From the NCBI RefSeq assembly GCF_021369635.1, contig NZ_JAJNBZ010000018.1, positions 1 through 64,000 on the forward strand: a DNA stretch of 64,000 nucleotides, written 5' to 3'. This stretch comes from Paenibacillus profundus. GTDB taxonomy: Bacteria; Bacillota; Bacilli; Paenibacillales; Paenibacillaceae. Position 1 is the stretch's first letter; the number at the start of each line of letters is the position of its first letter. A model generated the notes under the pieces. It was not told the origin of the DNA and ran no database searches. It was given only the letters and a program-made list of their open reading frames with translations. Shown here piece after piece: positions 1 through 8,100 of the stretch. Position numbers and translations under genes: made by a program.

Positions 1-52
1 TTTTATTGCTGAAAGTCCTTGTGTAGCAAGGGCTTAGATTACTGCAAAATGC

Positions 53-499
53 TCATTTAATTGCTCCCTGTTCTACCGGAATTTCAGCCACGATAATTTT
101 ATCGATGTTCGTATTATAGATACGGACTTCTGTTATCGGTTCGGTCAACGTTGCATAGCCTTCTTCTGCAGCATAGAGTCCGACCGCCGCGAGCAAATTT
201 CCGCAAGTTACTTTATAATCGATCACATTTTTTTCGAGGCTGACTTGACCAAAGGTATAATCGATGTGGGCCTTCGGTGTTGAAGGAGGCCCAATCAGCG
301 CAAGCTTGCTTGTGAGGCTGGTCCCCCCGCCCAACCCATCGATCTGGCTGCTGTCCGGGCTTCCAAACATGCGCAAAATGATTTGATCCCGTAACGCGGA
401 ATCTTGCGGGAGATCACATCTGCGTAATATGAGCCCTTTGCTTGTCCCCCCTCGCATAATCACAGCTGGTATTTTCACCAATTGTCCGAAGCTATACAT
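53..499 (-). pseudogene. prpF: PrpF-family isomerase, 3'-truncated
   Basis: The 148-residue product matches the N-terminal part of the PrpF / methylaconitate isomerase family, with the typical opening MRGGTSKG at residues 16-23 and GLGGGTSLTSKLA at about 55-68. Members of this family are normally about 350-400 residues and isomerise small unsaturated tricarboxylates or dicarboxylates. Here the frame stops after the first structural domain, and the 52 bases left in the window show no obvious continuation. I read it as a truncated gene, most likely inactive. It is divergent from the LysR gene at 663, which would be its usual regulator, and close to a damaged transporter gene. The alternative is a frameshift whose remainder lies outside the window. 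Confidence 0.7.
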
Positions 500-662
500 T
501 GAAAATCACTCCTTGCCTCTATTCGAATTCTCTCGGAATCCGCCGAGCAGTGAATAATTGACTTTTCATTTTAAGTGTATTACTGTATTTGGAATAAATA
601 AAATATTGATGTTTTATTAATTTCAATAATTTTTTTCAATATCTAAATGGAGGTGCTGTAAG
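500..662. promoter_or_regulatory. Divergent promoter region, prpF / lysR
   Basis: This AT-rich gap between divergent genes holds an interrupted inverted repeat, ATATTGA at 604-610 and TCAATAT at 638-644, with a further TTCAATA at 623-629. LysR proteins bind dyads of this kind with AT-rich spacing, so it is a candidate operator. No clear -35/-10 pair was assigned. Confidence 0.3.
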
Positions 663-1541
663 ATGGAGGATAAAGATTGGCTCATATTGGAGACGCTGCA
701 CAACGAACAAAACATCACCAAGGCGGCTGCGCAGCTCTACATTTCTCAACCTGCATTAACTTATCGGGTTCAGCAGCTAGAAAAAGAATTCGGGATTAAA
801 ATTGTAAATCGGGGAAGAAGAGGAATTCAATTTACGGCTCAGGGCGAATATCTTGTCAAATATGCGAAAGAAATGCGGCTGCAATTGCGGCAAACCAAAG
901 AACACCTATGGAATATGGATAATAAGGTAACGGGAATCCTTCGGTTAGGGGTCGCCAGCAATATTGCCACTTATATACTTCCTGCCATTCTTAAACGATT
1001 TCTAGAACAGTATCCAGATGTGGAAGTGAGGGTCATGACGGATTGGAGCTCGGATCTCGTTCACTCCGTGTATAGTCAACATGTGCATATCGGAATGATT
1101 CGGGGAGATTACGATTGGCCGGATGATAAGCACTTAATGATGGAGGAGAACATATGCATCGTTTCAAAACACGAAATTCATCTTCACGATCTGCCCAACC
1201 TGCCAAGAATCAATTATAAAACGGAGCCTTCGCTGCAAAATATGATAGACCTGTGGTGGAAGGAACGGTATTCGCAACCTCCGAGCATAGCCATGGAAGT
1301 CGACAAAATGGAGACAGGAAAAGAAATGGTGTTGAACGGACTCGGATATGCCATCTTGCCGACTATCGTGCTCGGCGGTCAAGAGGATTTATACAAAATT
1401 AATTTGACATCCAAGCATGGTGTTCCATTAAAACGGAAATCATGGATGATCTACAAGAAGGAATCGCTTTATCTATCTCTAATGAAGGAATTTGTTGATT
1501 TCATCAAAAATCTTGACTCGGAAGCACCAAGAAGAAGATAA
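663..1541 (+). CDS. LysR-family transcriptional regulator
   Basis: The protein has 292 residues, normal for the family. A winged helix-turn-helix spans about residues 14-62 (ITKAAAQLYISQPALT is the recognition region) and the LysR substrate-binding domain about 90-290. The start at 663 follows a GGAGGTG ribosome binding site. It is transcribed away from the truncated prpF gene and faces the broken MFS transporter gene; such regulators usually activate the adjacent divergent genes in response to an organic acid. Intact itself, it sits between two damaged likely target genes and may be an orphan. Confidence 0.85.
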   Translation: MEDKDWLILETLHNEQNITKAAAQLYISQPALTYRVQQLEKEFGIKIVNRGRRGIQFTAQGEYLVKYAKEMRLQLRQTKEHLWNMDNKVTGILRLGVASNIATYILPAILKRFLEQYPDVEVRVMTDWSSDLVHSVYSQHVHIGMIRGDYDWPDDKHLMMEENICIVSKHEIHLHDLPNLPRINYKTEPSLQNMIDLWWKERYSQPPSIAMEVDKMETGKEMVLNGLGYAILPTIVLGGQEDLYKINLTSKHGVPLKRKSWMIYKKESLYLSLMKEFVDFIKNLDSEAPRRR

Positions 1542-1589
1542 GGTGACAAGCGCACAAGCTCTTCTTATATCTTCTTCTTGGTCTTTAGC

Positions 1590-2553
1590 TCAATCGTTGT
1601 TAACAATTGCGGATATCGGCCGGGCTTGCTTGAGCGGCTCGCCGCTATCTGCGTCGCTTTCTAATTCGTCCAAGCTGCGCTTGTTCGTTTTGGGACCAAA
1701 GCTCAATGCCATAGCCGAACCAATCCAACAAAGGGATATTAAGGTGAATACACTAGAGCTTCCAAACCCGAGGATCATAAAGCTGATGAGCACCGGGCCA
1801 AACACATTAGAGAATCTCCCCAATCCGTAAGTAAGTCCATAACCCGATGCACGGATATGTGTAGGATACAATTCCGATGTATACGTGTATAAATTGGAGG
1901 AATACGTTCTCTCAATCATATTTACCAAGAACCCGAACACAATCAGGAACACTGGATTTAGGGTCGTGCCATACAAAAACACGGAAATAGCTATAAAAAA
2001 CATATCTCCATCCGTGGGGGCCTAAGGAAATGAAGCAAGTCGAAATCCATCCGGTCACTGGAATGCCCAATAAACCAACGACAAGTGCGATGCCCTGGAA
2101 TTTGCCGCGGGAAGCGGAAGGAAAAAACTCACTGATATAGGTGCTCGAATTGATCAGTGCCGCCGACACTCCCACACCGGTGAAAAAACGGAGTATTCCG
2201 AGTATAACAGGATTCCATGCCAGAGCCGTAATCATAGAAAATATCGAAAAGAATAACGTCATTATGATGATGGCCCGCTTCCTTCCGAATCTATCCGCGA
2301 ACCACCCGCCAAATACCGAACCAATGAACATCCCCAGAAAGGAGCTCGACGTAACCCAACCAATCTCGGTGACCGACATCCCCCATTCTTTTTTCAATAC
2401 GGGAGCTACGAAAGAGAATGTATTCAAATCTGCATACTCAAAAAAATAAATAAACGCAAGCGCCATTAACGTCTTTCGATGAATCGAACCAATCGGCAGA
2501 CGATCCAATCGGCCGGATACATTGGTACCGCTTTCAATTGGCGTGATACGCAA
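1590..2553 (-). pseudogene. MFS transporter (organic/aromatic acid type), internally deleted and frameshifted
   Basis: Two fragments in different frames form one broken transporter. The first runs from a TTG at 2553 (preceded by GGAGGTGG) to about 2005 and contains the first six or so membrane helices and the MFS loop motif GGWFADRFGRKR. The second, from about 2003 to 1590, contains the last helices (ELYPTHIRASGYG motif). Together they give about 325 residues, while the family has about 440, so roughly 110 residues of the middle (end of helix 6, central loop, helices 7-8) are missing and the reading frame shifts at the junction near 2003-2015. The family exports or imports organic acids with protons. 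The gene is probably non-functional. Confidence 0.8.
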
Positions 2554-3079
2554 AAGCTTCCACCTCCGAATTGTATTTCCTACCTAATTTCCAAGCACAC
2601 ATTATACGGTTTGAGCTCGCGGCATCAGCTGATTGGTTACACTATAGCACGATTTATGATATAGAAAAAATCAATCTTTTATATCATTATTGATAATTAT
2701 TTATTATTTCAAATTCAATCGAATCCGTTCTGCTTCGGGATGCTTGTCTCTATTTCCTTAACCTGACGCAAACACACCGCATTTTCTTTTGAAGCAAGGC
2801 ATTGTCTCTTCACCGTGAACGAAATGTTACGTTCGTGCAGCAGTGACGCGTTCAGACTGACGGTGATTCATATTATCCGCCCCTTTGCTCCATTCTTCCC
2901 TTTCATCAGGAGGCGGCACGCCCAAGGACGACTCTGTTTTACTCCCAGTATAACGGGCCGCTTCACGGCATGTAATACTAACGCCATGCCATGCGCCTTA
3001 TCTTCAAACATTCTCCCTTCTGACTGCATGGGAGAATGGAACTAAGGGCCATTATACGGAAGACCGACTCTACAATATG
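2554..3079. repeat. Intergenic region with copy of a dispersed repeat
   Basis: No credible gene is seen. Bases 2831-3053 resemble the intergenic sequence at 31858-32110 in several blocks: a GTTCGTGCAG/TGACGCG block (2831-2850), a CATCAGGAGGCGGCAC block (2904-2919), and a CTGACTGCATGGGAGAATGG block followed by AACTAAGGGCC (3020-3050). The open frame at 2815-3045 lies in this repeat and is rejected as a gene. Confidence 0.5.
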
Positions 3080-3117
3080 AAAAAACCGCCACCGCAATAA
3101 GCTGCGGCGACGGCTTG
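3080..3117 (-). terminator. Rho-independent terminator of the ndh operon
   Basis: A GC-rich stem (ACCGCCACCGCA paired with TGCGGCGACGGCT, one mismatch) is followed on the minus strand by a T-tract. It lies just downstream of the 81-residue gene. Confidence 0.75.
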
Positions 3118-3128
3118 ACCATCCCTAA

Positions 3129-3374
3129 TCATTCCTTGTCTTCATCATCTAAAGAAGCCAAATATTGTGCCGTCATACGATCACGCATGCGGCCTTTTTC
3201 CTTCAGCCGTTCGATCGCCGGTTGAATGAGCAGATCGACTTCTTTTTGCACCGTATAAGCCAAATCATATCGGTCCTGTTGCTCTAAATAGCCCCCGACT
3301 TCCATTAAAGCATTGTAACGCTCCAATTCATCGCGGGTTAAGAGCCCGCGCACTTGCACGCTGCAGTGACGCAT
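3129..3374 (-). CDS. Small hypothetical protein after NADH dehydrogenase
   Basis: An 81-residue, highly charged, mostly helical protein with no membrane segment or cysteine motif. It begins three bases after the stop codon of the NADH dehydrogenase gene and ends just before a terminator, so it is the second gene of that operon. No clear ribosome binding site precedes the ATG at 3374, which suggests translational coupling. I do not recognise the family; co-transcription hints at a link to respiration but this is inference. Confidence 0.6.
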   Translation of the reverse strand: MRHCSVQVRGLLTRDELERYNALMEVGGYLEQQDRYDLAYTVQKEVDLLIQPAIERLKEKGRMRDRMTAQYLASLDDEDKE

Positions 3375-3377
3375 GGC

Positions 3378-4574
3378 TTAGAAGAATTTCCCTTTGCGAA
3401 GCGCAAGCGAGATGCCTCCGACGATGAACAGCCAGCGGATGTCGATGATTTTCTTAAGCTGAGCAGCCCAGAAACCTTTCAGCTTTTTCTTGCCAACTAC
3501 GCCGATTGCTTCGCCTTTACCCAAGGAAGCTACCGTACCTTTGTTGTGGTATTCGAATTTCTTTAGCGGTTGGTTGCGAATTGAAGCCACGATGTTGCTT
3601 GCGCACACCGGACCTTGCTGCATCGCCATTTGCGCCGTTGGCGGGAACGGGCGATCGTTCTCCGAATTAATCATCAGCGAGTTATCGCCGATAATAAAGA
3701 TATTGTCATGTCCCGGAGCGCGCAAATGTTCATCAACCTTCACGCGGCCGCGCATCGCTTCAAAGCCGGCTTGTTCAATCAGACGGTTGCCGCGGATACC
3801 CCCGGTCCATACGACCGTAGCCGCTTTGATTTCTTCGCCAGTAGCAAGCATTACACCTTCAGGAGTACATTCTTTAATCGCAGTGGCGAGCTTGAAGGTT
3901 ACGCCCTTCTTCTTCAGCACATCCATCCCGTATTCTACCAATTCCGGATCAAATCCCGGAAGGGCAGACGGCGCCGCTTCGACATTGTAGATATTAACCA
4001 GTTGCGGATCCACATCGAACTGCTTGCATAGCTGCGGAACACGGTCGGATAATTCGCCTACGAATTCAATTCCGGTAAAGCCCGCGCCGCCAACGATGAA
4101 GTTCAGACGGTCCTTGCGTGACTCGTCCTGCTTGTAAAGGGCGAATTGATGCTCGATATGCTCACGGATAACGCGAACAGAGTTGATGCTACGAATGCTG
4201 AACGCATACTCGCCAAGTCCTGGAATACCGAACGTCTCCGGCTCTCCGCCAAGACCGATAACCAAGTAGTCATACGACAGCGTCCCGTCTTCAAGAATAA
4301 CCTTCTTATCTTGAATGCGGATTTCTTTGACCGTCGACTTGACGAAATCAATTTTGAACTCATCGATTAGCTTCGAGATGGACACTCGAGCGTTGTCGTA
4401 AGAGTCCGTTCCGGCAGCCGGCATATGCAAATGAGTCGTAAAGTAATGATAGTCATGCTTGTTGACTAACGTTACGTCCGCTTCATTATAGTTCAATTCC
4501 TTTTGCAAGCGTTGCGCTGCCATGATGCCACCGTAACCCGCGCCCAGAATTACGATTTTAGGTATGTTGCTCAT
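3378..4574 (-). CDS. ndh: Type II NADH dehydrogenase (YumB/Ndh-like)
   Basis: Non-proton-pumping NADH:menaquinone oxidoreductase, a peripheral membrane flavoprotein feeding electrons into respiration. The 398-residue protein has the FAD-binding ILGAGYGG at the N-terminus, a second dinucleotide motif FIVGGAGFTG (NADH) in the middle, the late FAD motif IFIIGDNS, and a C-terminal basic/hydrophobic tail (FWAAQLKKIIDIRWLFIVGG) typical of membrane anchoring. The start is the ATG at 4574, eight bases after GGAAGGAG, not the upstream ATG at 4592. An 81-residue gene follows in the same operon. A Rex-like box lies about 110 bp upstream, consistent with NADH-dependent control of ndh in Bacillus. Confidence 0.9.
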   Translation of the reverse strand: MSNIPKIVILGAGYGGIMAAQRLQKELNYNEADVTLVNKHDYHYFTTHLHMPAAGTDSYDNARVSISKLIDEFKIDFVKSTVKEIRIQDKKVILEDGTLSYDYLVIGLGGEPETFGIPGLGEYAFSIRSINSVRVIREHIEHQFALYKQDESRKDRLNFIVGGAGFTGIEFVGELSDRVPQLCKQFDVDPQLVNIYNVEAAPSALPGFDPELVEYGMDVLKKKGVTFKLATAIKECTPEGVMLATGEEIKAATVVWTGGIRGNRLIEQAGFEAMRGRVKVDEHLRAPGHDNIFIIGDNSLMINSENDRPFPPTAQMAMQQGPVCASNIVASIRNQPLKKFEYHNKGTVASLGKGEAIGVVGKKKLKGFWAAQLKKIIDIRWLFIVGGISLALRKGKFF

Positions 4575-5100
4575 CGTATATGCTCCTTCCAATCAGGTAA
4601 ATCATTTTGTGTCGGTTCCTTATCCTCTCGGTTAAGCAACTTTAGTTCCTCATACTCCGTTTATCCTCATCAATCATTGCGCAGTTGTGAAAAACTCCAC
4701 AAAAAAAAACATAGCTTGCCTATATCTCTCTCTATGTGATGTTATACAAATCATCAACCAAACACAACGTTATTATGAACTATTTACCTTAAAACAACCC
4801 GTATACTCTAAGATAAAGCGTGTATGGTCATCAATTTGTCCAACATCGACAAATTCTCGACAATTTGTATACAATTCACATGCAATGATATCGAGTTTCC
4901 AGCTAAATTACAAGCACCTTTTTAGCTGTTCCCCATAATGTAAGCGGTTTAATTAAATTTTTTTCTAGCTTGCACATTCTGGGAATTTTTCGAAAAGTAT
5001 AGTTTCCTTCTTGCTCCACTAGGTTTATAATGATAGATGTGCCTAATTACACAATGACCATAATCACATGGTCAGACATCGCCATTGGAGGTGCTCTGCT
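4575..5100. other. Divergent intergenic region, ndh / yumC-like
   Basis: About 525 bp without a gene. It contains the Rex-like box at 4685-4702 and an AT-rich half near the ferredoxin reductase gene with TATAAT at 5027-5032. No -35 element with good spacing was found for that hexamer. Several TTGT/ACAA half-sites occur at 4830-4880 without a clear dyad. Confidence 0.4.
4685..4702. promoter_or_regulatory. Rex-like operator
   Basis: The 18-bp sequence TTGTGAA-AAAC-TCCACAA matches the Rex consensus TTGTGAA-N4-TTCACAA with one mismatch. Rex is a repressor that leaves DNA when NADH is high, and in Bacillus subtilis it controls ndh. The site lies upstream of the type II NADH dehydrogenase gene. 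The match is seen directly; binding is inferred. Confidence 0.6.
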
Positions 5101-6108
5101 TTGAATTCGCAACTTACATCGCAACAAGATGTAGTAGATATTTTAATTATCGGGGGCGGTCCTGCCGGAATGTTTGCCGCATTTTATGGCGGCATGCGCC
5201 AAGCTTCCGTTCGCCTTATCGAAAGCATGCCGCAGCTTGGCGGACAACTGGCTGCGCTTTACCCAGAGAAATACATTTACGACGTTGCTGGCTTCCCTAA
5301 AGTAACCGCACAAGAGCTCGTAAATCAATTGAAACAACAGATGGACCATTTCCATCCGGACGTACGCCTGGAAGAGAAGGTGCTGCGGGTAGAGAAACGT
5401 GACGAGCGACTGTTCGAAGTAACAACAGATAAAGGAGTCCACCAAGCGAAGGCGGTCATTATTACAGCTGGAGTGGGCGCTTTTGAGCCTCGCCGCTTGG
5501 AATTGCCTGATGCAGGGCAGTACGAAAAGTCAAATCTGCAATATTTTGTCAGTGACCTGCAGCAGTACAAAGGCCAACGCGTACTCATCAGCGGCGGCGG
5601 CGACTCTGCCGTAGACTGGGCGCTTATGCTTGAACCGATTGCGGAGCAAGTAACGCTCATTCATCGTCGTGACAAATTCCGTGCGCACGAGCATAGCGTA
5701 GAACAGTTGATGAACTCCAAGGTTCAAATATTGACGCCGAAAGAGATTACGCACCTTCACGGTGAAGCCGGCCGCATCGAACGCGTTACGATTGCGGATA
5801 TGAAGACGAAAGAAACGCTCGACATCGATGTCGATGCCGTCATCGTTAACTTTGGTTTCGTATCGTCCCTCGGCCCAATCTCTGAATGGGGTCTCTCGAT
5901 TGAGGGCGGATCCATTGTGGTCGATTCCCGTATGGAAACAAATATTCCAGGAATCTTCGCAGCGGGTGACGTGACAACATATCCTGGCAAGCTGAAGCTT
6001 ATCGCCGTAGGTTTCGGCGAAGCTCCAACGGCAATCAATAACGCCAAAGTGTACATTGATCCGACAGCGAAGCTTTCTCCGGGACACAGCAGCAACATGA
6101 AGATGTAA
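5101..6108 (+). CDS. yumC: Ferredoxin/flavodoxin-NADP+ reductase (YumC type)
   Basis: A 335-residue thioredoxin-reductase-like flavoprotein that moves electrons between NADPH and ferredoxin or flavodoxin. The FAD motif [13 protein letters not shown] is at the N-terminus, the NADPH motif [12 protein letters not shown] in the middle, and the closing IFAAGDV motif near the C-terminus. There is no CxxC redox pair, which separates it from thioredoxin reductase. The start is TTG at 5101, seven bases after GGAGGTG; the in-frame ATG at 5068 has no ribosome binding site. It stands alone, divergent from ndh, an arrangement similar to the yumB-yumC neighbourhood of B. subtilis. Confidence 0.9.
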   Translation: MNSQLTSQQDVVDILIIGGGPAGMFAAFYGGMRQASVRLIESMPQLGGQLAALYPEKYIYDVAGFPKVTAQELVNQLKQQMDHFHPDVRLEEKVLRVEKRDERLFEVTTDKGVHQAKAVIITAGVGAFEPRRLELPDAGQYEKSNLQYFVSDLQQYKGQRVLISGGGDSAVDWALMLEPIAEQVTLIHRRDKFRAHEHSVEQLMNSKVQILTPKEITHLHGEAGRIERVTIADMKTKETLDIDVDAVIVNFGFVSSLGPISEWGLSIEGGSIVVDSRMETNIPGIFAAGDVTTYPGKLKLIAVGFGEAPTAINNAKVYIDPTAKLSPGHSSNMKM

Positions 6109-6153
6109 CGAAGTCTGCCGACAATAATTTTAATATCATGATAGAACGAAAGA

Positions 6154-6201
6154 AAGGGTATCCTACTCCTACATCTTTATCTAATGGAGGCGGATACCCT
6201 T
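6154..6201 (+). promoter_or_regulatory. Hairpin enclosing the ribosome binding site of the next gene
   Basis: A perfect 10-bp inverted repeat (AAGGGTATCC at 6154-6163, GGATACCCTT at 6192-6201) encloses a 28-base loop holding the GGAGG ribosome binding site (6187-6191). Its 3' arm runs into the TTG start codon at 6200. It could limit translation of the downstream gene or help end the upstream transcript. Confidence 0.5.
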
Positions 6202-6454
6202 GTTTCATGTTTGTCCACTATGCAACGGCATAATCAGTCCTGTGTTTCAATGTCCGAACTGTTTGAACCCAGCTATCGACAGCGGCAAACTAGAGGATTA
6301 TTTGGGACCTTACGCCCCCTATCAACCGGATGACCTATCCGAAGCTCACTTCACAATGCAGGCAGACGGTTCTACGAACAAGTTATGCTTGCATATAGTG
6401 TACTGTGAGCATTGCCATACCATGATGCATATCAATGGAATGGCGTGGGAGTAA
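6200..6454 (+). CDS. Small zinc-ribbon-like protein
   Basis: An 84-residue protein with three CxxC pairs: CPLC at residues 5-8, CPNC at 18-21 and CEHC near 69-72, arranged like a zinc ribbon with an extra knuckle. The start is TTG at 6200, eight bases after GGAGG. I recognise no named family; binding a zinc ion is inferred from the cysteines. The start codon and ribosome binding site are part of a hairpin (6154-6201), so its expression may be controlled at translation. It converges on sda. Confidence 0.7.
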   Translation: MFHVCPLCNGIISPVFQCPNCLNPAIDSGKLEDYLGPYAPYQPDDLSEAHFTMQADGSTNKLCLHIVYCEHCHTMMHINGMAWE

Positions 6455-6478
6455 AGTCACGGCAAAGCTCCGGTCATT

Positions 6479-6628
6479 CTATCTGCGTACCGGCTTCTGG
6501 AAGAGGGTCGGATGAAGGCGGCGTCTTCGAATTTCCTTAAGCAGCAAAGAGATGAATTCATGATCCAATTGAAGCTGGATTGCTTGCTCATAGGAATCCA
6601 TAAGCAGCTCATCGGAAAGCAAAGCCAT
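6479..6628 (-). CDS. sda: Sporulation histidine kinase inhibitor Sda
   Basis: A 49-residue protein starting MALLSDELLMDSYEQA, closely matching B. subtilis Sda (LSDELL...SY...A..L...FI.L...EI.RR). Sda is a helical hairpin that binds KinA and blocks phosphorelay signalling, stopping sporulation when DNA replication is disturbed or has just begun. The ATG at 6628 follows AGGAAAGG by 11 bases; the longer open frame to 6805 runs through the promoter and is not coding. A sigma-A promoter (6669-6698) and at least six DnaA-box-like 9-mers (6708-6806) lie directly upstream, matching the DnaA-dependent control known for sda. Confidence 0.92.
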   Translation of the reverse strand: MALLSDELLMDSYEQAIQLQLDHEFISLLLKEIRRRRLHPTLFQKPVRR

Positions 6629-6668
6629 CTCAATCACAACCTTTCCTAAATGTTTCCTGTCCGTTCTC

Positions 6669-6698
6669 ATCATAGCACGGGTGCGAAAAATAGAACAA
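6669..6698 (-). promoter_or_regulatory. sigma-A promoter of sda
   Basis: Read on the minus strand: TTGTTC, 18 bases, TATGAT. The -10 hexamer is about 40 bp before the start codon and the DnaA boxes begin 10 bp upstream of the -35. Confidence 0.7.
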
Positions 6699-6707
6699 GC
6701 GTTTCCA

Positions 6708-6806
6708 TTATCCACAGGTGGTTGTGGAAAAATTGTGGTTAAATTGTTGATAACCGTCGAAAATCGTTCTGGCCCAATGGGGATGATGTGGATAGTATTA
6801 TTCACA
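6708..6806. promoter_or_regulatory. Cluster of DnaA boxes upstream of sda
   Basis: Two 9-mers match the consensus TTATNCACA exactly: TTATCCACA (6708-6716) and TTATTCACA (6798-6806). Four further 9-mers on the other strand are close: TGTGGAAAA (6724-6732), TGTGGTTAA (6735-6743), TGTTGATAA (6745-6753) and TGTGGATAG (6787-6795). In B. subtilis DnaA binds boxes at the sda promoter. The cluster is not near a dnaA or dnaN gene here, so it is read as a regulatory site and not the chromosomal origin. Confidence 0.8.
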
Positions 6807-6821
6807 CCCTTTTTTGGTGTG
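6803..6821. other. Short hairpin beside the DnaA boxes
   Basis: CACACC (6803-6808) and GGTGTG (6816-6821) flank a seven-base T-rich loop. It overlaps the outermost DnaA box. Function unclear. Confidence 0.3.
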
Positions 6822-6912
6822 TCTATAATAAAAATCTTTAATCAAATTGCCTAGCACAACAAATGGAATCTATCATATAGTAATAGCAAAATAGATTTAC
6901 ATGACAGCATCG

Positions 6913-7575
6913 TTATTGTGGACGCGTATTTACTTCAAATATCCAAATTCGGCCTGAGCGGTCGATACCGTAATCAAACCCGAGCTGACCGATCCCCGGA
7001 TATTTCCCTTCCAAAATACTTGTGCACATTCGGGTCAACTGCCGCATTTCGCTTTTTTTCGATCGAACTCGACCACTGGATAGCGAACGTCCGATGCCCT
7101 GAGCCGCAGTAAGCATCGAGCCGCCTTTGCATAAGTTCGTCACAAACAATCCTTTCCGCGCCACTCTTCCTACCATGGAGCGAAATACCCATTTTCCGTT
7201 CTTCTTGACGACTTTGACGCGATAATCGATTGGGCGCCCGCCGACTGCTGCCAACTGAATACCGCGCTGGATCAAATACGCTCGCTTTCTCTTCACAGAA
7301 GCTAACGAACGCATCAAGGCGTCGAAGTCGTTAAAAGAGCGGGTACGCGACATATACGTATGCCGGTAGGTCGCTCCTTCCTTCGTCACTTTAATAACCC
7401 CCGCCCCGCCGCCGCCCACGACCGGCTTGATGACAACAAACCCGTACTGATTCAGCATTTGGTGCAAGTTGGATGAATTATAAATGCGTGTCGCCGGAAT
7501 ATGAGCGGCAGCGCGAGCGTCCGATAATAGCGCCTCGGTCTTGAGCCACTTGCTCGCCAGTTGTCTGCTTTCCAT
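6913..7575 (-). CDS. YheC/YheD-family spore coat-associated protein (ATP-grasp fold)
   Basis: A 220-residue protein of the YheC/YheD family, ATP-grasp-like proteins associated with the endospore coat in Bacillus. Visible features are the nucleotide-loop motif VVIKPVVGGGGAGVIKV, a basic central region, and the terminal FEVNTRPQ that supplies metal-binding E and N in ATP-grasp enzymes. The start is the ATG at 7575 (GAAAGGAG eight bases upstream), not the one at 7596. It is shorter than many family members (about 250-450 residues). Its substrate is unknown. Confidence 0.8.
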   Translation of the reverse strand: MESRQLASKWLKTEALLSDARAAAHIPATRIYNSSNLHQMLNQYGFVVIKPVVGGGGAGVIKVTKEGATYRHTYMSRTRSFNDFDALMRSLASVKRKRAYLIQRGIQLAAVGGRPIDYRVKVVKKNGKWVFRSMVGRVARKGLFVTNLCKGGSMLTAAQGIGRSLSSGRVRSKKSEMRQLTRMCTSILEGKYPGIGQLGFDYGIDRSGRIWIFEVNTRPQ

Positions 7576-7782
7576 GCGTGCATCTCCTTTCATCATTATA
7601 CTTATACATACTCAGAGGCCTTTCACTATTCTTGTATGATTGTCCACGGCTTCTGCCTTATTTTAATAGACTAGAGTAGAGTGAGAAGTAATGATGCTTG
7701 TCTTTTCCAAGTTTCGGATGGTATCGTATAAGATGAATGAAAAATGATGAGTTACGCATTTATGAAGATGGGAGCGACCGTC

Positions 7783-7989
7783 ATGACTACCGCAGCTGTA
7801 TTTGAAGTGTTATATTGGGTAGCCATTGTATCCATGTCCGTTGTGTTAGTACTCGTGAATGTTGGAATATTGGCGATCGGATTTCAATTTTGGAAGAAGC
7901 ATAAGCGAGTTCTTGGGATAGGATGCTGGCTCTTCTCCCTATTCTGCTTCTATCTTGTCTCCATCATGATCAATAAGACGTTTATGTAG
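7783..7989 (+). CDS. Small two-helix membrane protein
   Basis: A 68-residue protein from the ATG at 7783 (GGGAG eight bases upstream), with two hydrophobic segments at about residues 8-32 and 43-63 separated by a basic loop FWKKHKR. The in-frame ATG at 7744 is less likely. I do not recognise the family. A strong terminator follows at 7998-8037, so it seems to be a single-gene unit. Confidence 0.6.
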   Translation: MTTAAVFEVLYWVAIVSMSVVLVLVNVGILAIGFQFWKKHKRVLGIGCWLFSLFCFYLVSIMINKTFM

Positions 7990-7997
7990 CTACGTTC

Positions 7998-8037
7998 CGA
8001 AATCCTTGGTATCCGCTTGCGGGTGTCAAGGATTTCG
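7998..8037 (+). terminator. Terminator-like hairpin after the small membrane protein gene
   Basis: CGAAATCCTTG (7998-8008) pairs perfectly with CAAGGATTTCG (8027-8037). It begins eight bases after the stop codon. The T-tract is weak (GTTCGTT). Confidence 0.6.
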
Positions 8038-8100
8038 TTCGTTATAACCGCTGCCGCAGGCGGATATCATAAGATTGTATTCCTCAGGAGGTTGTAACCT

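Noticed and set aside
2815-3045. 76-codon open frame on the plus strand
   Set aside because: It lies in a dispersed intergenic repeat, lacks a ribosome binding site and resembles no protein.
6708-6806. DnaA box cluster as a replication origin
   Set aside because: No dnaA, dnaN or AT-rich unwinding element nearby; sda is the known DnaA-regulated gene.
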